A DNA stretch of 46,337 nucleotides from Actinomycetota bacterium (GTDB taxonomy: Bacteria; Actinomycetota; Acidimicrobiia; Acidimicrobiales; Ilumatobacteraceae), in contig WLJO01000017.1 in assembly GCA_009701715.1 (NCBI GenBank), positions 1 to 46,337 on the forward strand. Reading direction: 5' to 3'. How positions within the stretch are numbered: the stretch's first letter is position 1; each line of letters opens with the position of its first letter. The translations under genes were made by a program, and so were the position numbers. Below are positions 40,597 to 46,337 of the stretch, piece after piece. The notes beneath the pieces were generated by a model, which was not told the DNA's origin, did no database searches, and saw only the letters and a list, made by a program, of their open reading frames with translations.

Positions 40597-41808
40597 ATGC
40601 CCGGAGCCTTCTTGCACCCGTTCGCCAAGCCAACGCGCGAATCCTTCATCCCGATCGTGCGCGGCGAGGGCGCACTCGTGTGGGACTCAAGTGGGAACGA
40701 GTACGTCGACGGCATGGCGAGTCTCTGGTACTGCGCGATCGGTCACGGTCGCAGGGAGATGGCTGATGCAGTTGCAGCGCAGATCATGATGCTCGAGGCG
40801 TACTCCACGTTCGACCCGTTCACCAACGAGCCCGCCGAACAACTTGCCGCTGAGCTCGTGCGCAACGCACCAATGCCCGACGCGCGCGTCTTCTTCTGCT
40901 GCTCGGGCTCCGAGGCGATCGACACGGCGATGAAGCTCGCAAGGCTCAGCCACGCGATGCGCGGCGAGCCGCAACGTCAGCTGATCATCTCGCGGGCGAG
41001 GGGCTATCACGGCACGAACTACGGCGGCACGAGCGCCCAGGGCATCGGCCCGAACAAGGAGGGGTGGGGAGCGCTGCTGCCCGAGGTGGTGCAGGTACCG
41101 AGCGACGACCTCGAGGCCATCGCCTCGCTGATGGCCCAGCGCGGTAACGAGGTTGCCGCCATCATCTCTGAACCCGTTCAGGGCGCAGGCGGCGTGTTCC
41201 CCCCGGAGGACGGCTACCTCGAGGGGCTCCGCCGTCTCTGTGACCAGCACGGCGCCCTGCTCATCTTCGACGAGGTCATCTGCGGCTTCGGCCGCCTCGG
41301 CAGGTGGTTCGGGTCCGATCATTACGGCGTCACACCGGACCTCACCACCTTCGCCAAAGCAGTGACCTCGGGATACCAGACCCTTGGGGGCGTGTTCGTC
41401 GGCAGGAAGGTCCGCGACGGCATCGAGTCGGACCCGAACTACCTGATGCGCACCGGGTTCACCTACTCCGGTCACCCGACCGCGTGTGCTGCCGGCCTGA
41501 AGAACCTCGAGATCCTGCAGCGCGAGCAGTTGTTCGAGCGCTCCCTCGTGATCGGTAAGCGCCTCGAGAGCGGGCTGCAGTCGATCGCCGCGGACGGTCT
41601 CGTCGCGTCGGTCCGCGGAGCGGGTGCCGTGTGGGCCGTCGGGCACCACCCCGACCGTGACGCATTTGCCGTGCGCGACCGCATGCTCGGGCTCGGCGTG
41701 ATTACGCGGGCTGTCGGCACGGACACCAACACGTTCTGCCCGCCCTTCGTCACCACCGATGCTCAGGTGGACCGCATCGTCGACGCGCTGGCCACGGCGC
41801 TGCGCTAG
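40597..41808 (+). CDS. Class III (omega) aminotransferase
   Basis: 403 residues. PLP-site blocks: CCSGSEAIDTAMKLAR (102-), RGYHGTNYGG, ISEPVQGAGGVFPP, LLIFDEVICGFGRLG with the pyridine-binding Asp225, and TTFAKAVTSGY with Lys254 as Schiff-base lysine. Typical length for omega-transaminases acting on beta-alanine, GABA, taurine or polyamines; specificity cannot be assigned. It follows the CLC gene by 20 bases on the same strand, so co-transcription is possible. It converges with the phosphodiester glycosidase-like gene. Confidence 0.92.
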   Translation: MPGAFLHPFAKPTRESFIPIVRGEGALVWDSSGNEYVDGMASLWYCAIGHGRREMADAVAAQIMMLEAYSTFDPFTNEPAEQLAAELVRNAPMPDARVFFCCSGSEAIDTAMKLARLSHAMRGEPQRQLIISRARGYHGTNYGGTSAQGIGPNKEGWGALLPEVVQVPSDDLEAIASLMAQRGNEVAAIISEPVQGAGGVFPPEDGYLEGLRRLCDQHGALLIFDEVICGFGRLGRWFGSDHYGVTPDLTTFAKAVTSGYQTLGGVFVGRKVRDGIESDPNYLMRTGFTYSGHPTACAAGLKNLEILQREQLFERSLVIGKRLESGLQSIAADGLVASVRGAGAVWAVGHHPDRDAFAVRDRMLGLGVITRAVGTDTNTFCPPFVTTDAQVDRIVDALATALR

Positions 41809-41837
41809 CAGCCGGGCGGCACCCGCGAGCAGGTTGC

Positions 41838-43178
41838 TCAGGGCTGCAGTTCGCTGCGGCCGAAGACCGCCACGAAATCGCGGGTGTCGCGGTCAAGCCA
41901 CCGGTTGTCCGGACCGCGCATGCCGGTCAGCAAGCGCTTCCCGAAGATCTTTCCCTCGGGTGTGAGGGTGTACGTGTTGAGCTGGACCCATTCACGGTTG
42001 ATCTCCAACTGCATCGCGCGCGCCGCGCCGATGCGGACGAAGACCTTGGCGAGGCTCACGACGCTCAGGCCGTTCCCGCCCACCCAGACGATCGCGCCGT
42101 CGGCGAGGATCCCGACGCCCGAGCGCCACACGAACGAGTTGTTGTTCGGGCCGGTGAAGCCCCACTGATTGTTCGGGTCGGTCTCGAGCAACGGGTTCAT
42201 CACGCCGTCGTCCACGATGAGGTCGAGGTTCTGGCGAACCGAGTCGTACGTGCCGTTGAGGGGCACCTCGACCCCCCAGTTGCCGAGCAACGGCTTGCCG
42301 TCGAGACCGAAGGCGAACGTGGCCGCCCCCACCCGCATCGGCCGGATCTCTTTCCCGCCGAGCAACATGCCGCCGTTCGACTCATTGAGCCGAAACCCAC
42401 CGGCGAATGCGGCGAGCAGGCTCTTGCGGTCCGGGACGGGTACGTACGGAGGGCGGTCCCACGGGCGGCTGGGGCTGTTGTCCCCCGGGAAGAGGCGGAA
42501 CCGAACCGCTGCCGGGTCGAACCACACCACGCCTATCGAGATCGAACTGTGCTCGACATCGGGTCGGACGGTTGTGGCATACGCACCGGGCTCACCCTCG
42601 ATCAGCGGACCGAACCCGGTCCAGCGCCCCTCGCCCCTGAACGGGGTCGGCGACGGGCTCGTCAACGGAGTTGGCGGTGGAAGACGCCGGAGCACACCAT
42701 CGGTGGTGCTCGTTGTGGGAACCGCAGAAGACAGGCCTGTTGCGGTACCTGTGTCGGTCGGTGCCGACGTCGGCGACGGCACCGCTGTCGTCGACGGCAC
42801 GGTGGTGGGCACAGCGACGGCGCCGGCGATATTCGCTCCGACGGTGTTCGGGTCGGGTTCGCCCCCGACCTTGGCCTGGTTCTTGTCGAACCAGTGCCGC
42901 TCGGCCCAGTCCACGAATGACCCCATGTGGTGGTCCCGCGCCCATTGGACGGTGCGCGCTGCGGCGCTGTCGTAACCCGGGCCGGTGAGGGCGCGAATGC
43001 ACGAGATCGAGACAGGGATGAGCAGCGCGGCGACGACGAGCGCCGTGTACCGCAGTGCCCGACGGCGTAATGATCGCTGCTTCCGGGGAGCCGCGTCGGG
43101 GGTCGTTTCCCCGGGGTCGAGGGCCTCGGTGCCGGGCAGCAAGTCCTCGCTGAGTTGATCGTCCGTTATTCCGCTCAC
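41838..43178 (-). CDS. Membrane-anchored phosphodiester glycosidase (NAGPA)-like protein
   Basis: 446 residues. A cytoplasmic Arg-rich stretch precedes one membrane helix (YTALVVAALLIPVSISCIRAL, 44-64). A Thr/Ser/Pro-rich outer linker (115-180) leads into a C-terminal domain: SLLAAFAGGFRLNESNGGML, LDLIVDDGVMNPLL, VWRSGVGILADGAIVWVGG, AMQLEINREWVQL, as in the NAGPA/phosphodiester glycosidase family (Pfam PF09992), which may act on cell-wall glycan linkages. The anchored catalytic part would face the cell wall. The next gene on the strand lies 22 bases upstream (43200). Confidence 0.8.
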   Translation of the reverse strand: MSGITDDQLSEDLLPGTEALDPGETTPDAAPRKQRSLRRRALRYTALVVAALLIPVSISCIRALTGPGYDSAAARTVQWARDHHMGSFVDWAERHWFDKNQAKVGGEPDPNTVGANIAGAVAVPTTVPSTTAVPSPTSAPTDTGTATGLSSAVPTTSTTDGVLRRLPPPTPLTSPSPTPFRGEGRWTGFGPLIEGEPGAYATTVRPDVEHSSISIGVVWFDPAAVRFRLFPGDNSPSRPWDRPPYVPVPDRKSLLAAFAGGFRLNESNGGMLLGGKEIRPMRVGAATFAFGLDGKPLLGNWGVEVPLNGTYDSVRQNLDLIVDDGVMNPLLETDPNNQWGFTGPNNNSFVWRSGVGILADGAIVWVGGNGLSVVSLAKVFVRIGAARAMQLEINREWVQLNTYTLTPEGKIFGKRLLTGMRGPDNRWLDRDTRDFVAVFGRSELQP

Positions 43179-43199
43179 GACAGTTTCGCCCGTTATCGC

Positions 43200-43607
43200 T
43201 CAGCGGCGGGGGGCGAGGGCGCGGAACGTGAGCAACTGCTGGGGCTCACCGTTCACGCTCACGTGAATGTCGTAGGGCCCGTACATGGGCAGGTTGATGC
43301 CCTTCAACGGGACGACGAGCGGGAGCAACATCGGCTCTCCGGGCCCGAGCTTGGACGTATCACCGGAGTGGAACTGCCCCGACGCCTCACCCACCCGGGT
43401 TGCCGAGTCGGCATGAACGATCTTCACCGTGATCTGGTGGGTCTGGCCGAACTCGATTGCCTCCAGCTCCACCATCACCGTCAGTGCAACGTTGAGCGTG
43501 CCGGGGAGCTCGGTGGTGACACGGTTGATACCACCGGCGAGCAGGTACACCAAGCCATCCCGGATGTACGCCACGTCGGAGAGGATTGCTGCTTGGACCT
43601 TCGCCAC
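43200..43607 (-). CDS. Conserved hypothetical beta-rich protein (DUF6941-like)
   Basis: 135 residues with ATG 43607. The sequence is composed of short beta-type segments (KVQAAILSDVAYIRDGLVYLLAGGINRVTTELPGTLNVALTVMVE...), with the late SVNGEPQQLLTFRALAPRR. It resembles the small actinobacterial proteins grouped as DUF6941, whose function is unknown; I hold that label loosely. No signal peptide. It lies between the phosphodiester glycosidase-like gene and the sensor kinase, all on the minus strand. Confidence 0.7.
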   Translation of the reverse strand: MAKVQAAILSDVAYIRDGLVYLLAGGINRVTTELPGTLNVALTVMVELEAIEFGQTHQITVKIVHADSATRVGEASGQFHSGDTSKLGPGEPMLLPLVVPLKGINLPMYGPYDIHVSVNGEPQQLLTFRALAPRR

Positions 43608-43680
43608 GGGGAGAGTCTCTCAGGCAGGGCTCCCCCGGCGGCGGCATGCCGCTCGACGGCGTCGCTACCGGTGACACGCG

Positions 43681-45000
43681 TCAGAGTTCGTCGACCACCG
43701 TGCGGTCCGCCGGGAGCGAGAAGCCGACGATCGCCCCGCCACCCGGATGGTTCTCGGCGAACGCCGTGCCACCGTGCGAGCGAACCACCTGGTCCACGAT
43801 CGCCAGACCGAGGCCGGAACCGGGTTGTGTCCGTGCCGCCGTCGCACGGTAGAAGCGATGGAAGACGTGGGGCAGGTCCCCGGTCTCAATGCCGGGCCCG
43901 TGATCGCGCACGGCAACCCGACCGCCCCTGAGCGTCACCTCGATCGGACTTCCGGGCGGGCTGAACTTGCAGGCGTTGTTGAGCAGATTGCTGACCGCGC
44001 GGTCGAGCCCGCGCACCGAACCGTTGATGCTCGTCGGCTCGACATCCACGGAGACCTGACGGGTGAAGCGCCTACTCGTCCGGTCCGCAGCCACCTTGAT
44101 GAGGTCGTCGAGCCGGACCATGCCGGGAGAGTCATCCTCCTCCAGGTCCCCGCTCGCCAGCAGCACGAGTTCCTCGACCATCGTGCTCACCTGTGTCACC
44201 TCGCTGTGCAGGTCGTCAAGCACCTTCGAGCGGTCCTCCCCGTCGAGATTGGGGTGGCGACGCAGCACGTCCACGTTGGTGCGGATGGAGGTGACCGGCG
44301 TGCGGAGTTCGTGGCCCGCGTCCTGCACGAGCATCCGCTGGCGCATCCTTGACTCGTGCAGCGCCCCAAGCATCGACGAGAAGGCCTGGGCGAGCCGGGA
44401 GGTCTCGTCACTGCCCTCGGTATCGACCGACATGTCCAGTTCGCCGGTGGAGGCAACGTGCTCGGCGGCCTGCGTCAGTCGAACGACGGGCCGCGTCAAC
44501 CAACCGGCGAGCAGCCAGCCGAGGATCGCGCCGAGCAGCGCAACCAGGCCGGAGATCGCTGCGTACCGGCGCCGGAGGGATGCGAGCGTGGTCTCTGTCG
44601 GCTGCAGTTCCCGACCCACCTGCACCACGCCACCGACCTGCAAAGCCGCTGTCTCCACCCGATAGCGGGCCCCGTCCACCTCCACCGTGTGCGTATAGAG
44701 ACGACCGCCCTCCTTCGCGAGGTAGCGCTCCCGCCGATTGACCGGGAACCGGACCTCGCCGACCGACTGGACGATGACACCGCTGGCGTCCAGCACCTGT
44801 GCCGGCCCGGCAGCCTGCGGGAGCGACCCGTCTCCGCGGTTCAGGATGATCCTCAACGAGTTCGCACGTTCGTCAAGGGAACTGTCGACCTCCTGTCTGA
44901 TCCGGCTGTCGGTCGTGAGATAGGCACTGACCGACACGAGCGCAACCATCGTGAGGAGCAGGAAGCCCATTGACAGTGCAAGTTTCCAGCGCAGGCTCAT
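43681..45000 (-). CDS. MprB-like membrane sensor histidine kinase
   Basis: 439 residues. Membrane helix 1 at about 6-27 and helix 2 at about 147-168 (ISGLVALLGAILGWLLAGWL) flank a ~115-residue extracytoplasmic domain. A HAMP region follows, then HisKA with the phospho-acceptor His230 in DAGHELRTPVTS, N-box SNLLNNACKFSPP, and ATPase boxes DHGPGI and GSGLGLAIV. Order and the HELRTPVTSIRTN block match MprB of mycobacteria, which responds to envelope stress. It overlaps the response regulator by four bases (ATGA). Confidence 0.92.
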   Translation of the reverse strand: MSLRWKLALSMGFLLLTMVALVSVSAYLTTDSRIRQEVDSSLDERANSLRIILNRGDGSLPQAAGPAQVLDASGVIVQSVGEVRFPVNRRERYLAKEGGRLYTHTVEVDGARYRVETAALQVGGVVQVGRELQPTETTLASLRRRYAAISGLVALLGAILGWLLAGWLTRPVVRLTQAAEHVASTGELDMSVDTEGSDETSRLAQAFSSMLGALHESRMRQRMLVQDAGHELRTPVTSIRTNVDVLRRHPNLDGEDRSKVLDDLHSEVTQVSTMVEELVLLASGDLEEDDSPGMVRLDDLIKVAADRTSRRFTRQVSVDVEPTSINGSVRGLDRAVSNLLNNACKFSPPGSPIEVTLRGGRVAVRDHGPGIETGDLPHVFHRFYRATAARTQPGSGLGLAIVDQVVRSHGGTAFAENHPGGGAIVGFSLPADRTVVDEL

Positions 45001-45680
45001 GCGGGCCTCACGGTGTACCCGACGCCACGGACCGTGTGGACGACGCGGGTCTCGCCGTTCTCCTCGGTCTTGCGTCGCAGATAACCGATGTACACCTGGA
45101 GTGCCTTGGACTCCGGGCCGAAGTCATAGCCCCAGATCCGGTCGTAGATCGTGGCGTGGTCGAGCACCACCCCCACATTCCTTCCGAGGAGTGCCAACAG
45201 CTCGAACTCGGTCTTGGTGAGGTCCACCTCCCGTACGCCGCGCCAGACCCTTCGGGCTGCCTCGTCGATGCGGAGGTCCCCAACCGTCAACCCACCCGGC
45301 ACGTGATCAGGCGACGATCTCCGGATCAGGGCGCGCAGTCGGGCCAGCAATTCGTCGAGCGCGAACGGCTTGGGGAGGTAGTCGTCGGCGCCGGCATCGA
45401 GACCAGCAACCCGGTCCCCCACGTCCGCTCGCGCCGTCAGCATGAGGATCGGCGTACGGTCGCCTTTCTGGCGCAGTTGTCGGCACACGGAGAGGCCATC
45501 CAAGAACGGCAACATCACGTCGAGCACCACCACGTCAGGCTGGTCGCGGCCGACTGCCTCGAGGCCCGACATCCCATCGGCAACGGTCTGCACCTGATAG
45601 CCCTCGAGCCGGAGCGCCCGTTCGAGCGATTCCCGAACCGACCTGTCGTCCTCGACGACCAGCACCCTGGGAACACTCAT
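44997..45680 (-). CDS. OmpR/MprA-like response regulator
   Basis: 227 residues. The receiver domain has acidic Asp11/12, phospho-acceptor Asp54 (VVLDVMLPFLDG) and the Thr/Lys positions (LMLTARADVGDRVAGLDAGADDYLPKPF). The C-terminal winged helix ends FGPESKALQVYIGYLRRKTEENGETRVVHTVRGVGYTVRP, standard OmpR/PhoB. First gene of the two-component operon, translationally coupled to the kinase. Closest in style to MprA of MprAB, an envelope-stress pair in actinobacteria; target genes are unknown. Confidence 0.93.
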   Translation of the reverse strand: MSVPRVLVVEDDRSVRESLERALRLEGYQVQTVADGMSGLEAVGRDQPDVVVLDVMLPFLDGLSVCRQLRQKGDRTPILMLTARADVGDRVAGLDAGADDYLPKPFALDELLARLRALIRRSSPDHVPGGLTVGDLRIDEAARRVWRGVREVDLTKTEFELLALLGRNVGVVLDHATIYDRIWGYDFGPESKALQVYIGYLRRKTEENGETRVVHTVRGVGYTVRPA

Positions 45681-45849
45681 GCCTATCGTTCTAGCCCGCC
45701 CACGGGCCGCCTTCCGGTAATCACACCGATTCCCTACCCGGTTCTTGTTCCCCTCTTACCTTCATGGGGTTTGCTGCTCACAGGACAAGTTCCCCAAGCG
45801 CTCCAGGACTGACGGCCTGTGAGTCAAAGTTGGGTGCCTCGCTGGTCCT

Positions 45850-45867
45850 GACGGGCCCTCCCCCGTC
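45850..45867. terminator. Short hairpin downstream of the partial PLP gene
   Basis: GACGGG and CCCGTC form a 6-bp stem with a 6-base loop, 30 bases past the PLP enzyme's stop. The remainder of the 216-base gap (45681-45896) holds no gene I can support; it must contain the promoter for the response regulator. Confidence 0.35.
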
Positions 45868-45896
45868 GGGACCGGCCAAGGGCTCTCGCAGCGTGC

Positions 45897-46337
45897 TTAG
45901 GCGAGAGCGGTCTGGAGGTCCAGCACGAGGTCGTCGAGATGCTCGAGGCCGACCGATACGCGCAGCAGCCCGGCAGTTACCCCGATCGATTGCTGCAGGT
46001 CTGCGGCGAGCCCGGCATGGGTGGTGGAGGCCGGATGGCACATCAGCGTGTCTGGCCCACCGAGCGAGGTTGCGACGCGGACGAGTTGGAGTGCCTCGAG
46101 CACCCCGTGCGCCCGATCGGCATCACGTAGCTCGAACGACAGCATGCCGCCGCCTGCGGACATCTGCCGGGCCGCGAGCCCCCGTTGTGGGTGGGAGTCC
46201 AGACCCGGGTACGACACCGAGGCGACTGCCGGATGCGCCTCGAGGAACCGCGCGAGCGCCAGCGCCGTCCGCGAGCTCCGCTCGACACGGACGCCGAGCG
46301 TGCGGATGCCGCGCAGCGCGTTCCACGAGTCGAACGG
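45897..46337 (-). CDS. Cys/Met metabolism PLP-dependent enzyme (C-terminal part)
   Basis: Open at the window edge; 146 residues are visible in one frame. The block FDSWNALRGIRTLGVRVERS, then ALARFLEAHPAVASVSYPGLDSHP, GGGMLSFEL, ATSLGGPDTLMCHPASTTHAGL and VTAGLLRVSVGLEHLDDLVLDL is the C-terminal domain of the cystathionine gamma-synthase / O-acetylhomoserine sulfhydrylase / methionine gamma-lyase family. The PLP lysine is outside the window. Which reaction it performs cannot be decided from this part. Confidence 0.92.
   Translation of the reverse strand, partial: PFDSWNALRGIRTLGVRVERSSRTALALARFLEAHPAVASVSYPGLDSHPQRGLAARQMSAGGGMLSFELRDADRAHGVLEALQLVRVATSLGGPDTLMCHPASTTHAGLAADLQQSIGVTAGLLRVSVGLEHLDDLVLDLQTALA

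Noticed and set aside
1-46337. CRISPR arrays, insertion sequences, prophage or toxin-antitoxin genes
   Set aside because: No spaced identical repeats, no transposase or integrase motifs and no recognisable TA pair on either strand.

Overview
This window is high-GC DNA from an actinobacterium. Pointers are a fused CofG/CofH FO synthase (FbiC type) beside an LLM/F420-type oxidoreductase, a 13E12/DUF222-HNH protein, an MprAB-like two-component pair, many GTG starts, ATGA/GTGA gene overlaps, and abundant acyl-CoA dehydrogenases, amidohydrolases, Rieske oxygenases and TetR regulators. The gene mix resembles environmental Acidimicrobiia more than Streptomyces or Mycobacterium, but that placement is inference. 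No insertion sequence, prophage, CRISPR array or rRNA was seen.

Layout. 1-5 kb: the end of a secreted NlpC/P60 hydrolase, a hotdog thioesterase, a DUF4395 membrane protein, tRNA-Pro(UGG), then a DrrA/DrrB/MarR operon with a candidate operator upstream. 4.1-9.5 kb: an SDR with an altered catalytic Lys, a duplicated DUF4389 membrane protein, and FO synthase divergent from a translationally coupled HxlR regulator and RibD, so two enzymes that draw on the same ribitylaminouracil branch share one intergenic region. 9.5-14.5 kb: an RmuC remnant, a CASTOR/POLLUX-like ion channel, tRNA-Gly(UCC) followed by repeats carrying copies of its 3' end, an MDR oxidoreductase and a DUF222-HNH protein. 14.5-18.4 kb: a four-gene minus-strand operon (D-aminoacylase-like, a new 41-aa protein, amidohydrolase, class II aldolase). 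18.5-25.3 kb: nitronate monooxygenase, LLM oxidoreductase, and TetR divergent from cyclase plus acyl-CoA dehydrogenase, interspersed with eroded fragments of an SDR, a Rieske oxygenase, a TetR and a P450.

25.3-37 kb: EngB; a Cys-rich miniprotein whose start codon lies in a CsoR-like palindrome; a Rieske oxygenase; a secreted EXORDIUM-like protein; a secreted peptidoglycan-binding/lysozyme-like protein; a haloalkane dehalogenase; modCBA; and a divergent PadR-Mop fusion regulator with a 9-3-9 inverted repeat across both promoters. Next come an SDR, a DODA-type extradiol dioxygenase, a P450-type ferredoxin, a 2-keto-4-pentenoate hydratase-like enzyme and a TetR. 37-46.3 kb: ThrH, an acyl-CoA dehydrogenase, a CLC-type channel preceded by two stem-loops, a class III aminotransferase, a phosphodiester glycosidase-like protein, a small conserved protein, the histidine kinase/response regulator pair, and the C-terminus of a Cys/Met-metabolism PLP enzyme cut by the window end.

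The most promising novelty is the molybdate locus: a PadR-type winged helix joined to a molbindin (Mop) domain, apparently replacing ModE, with an operator placed to control modABC and itself. Next are the CsoR-like site on the Cys-rich miniprotein gene, the fbiC/hxlR-ribD divergon, and the unannotated 41-aa protein in the amidohydrolase operon.
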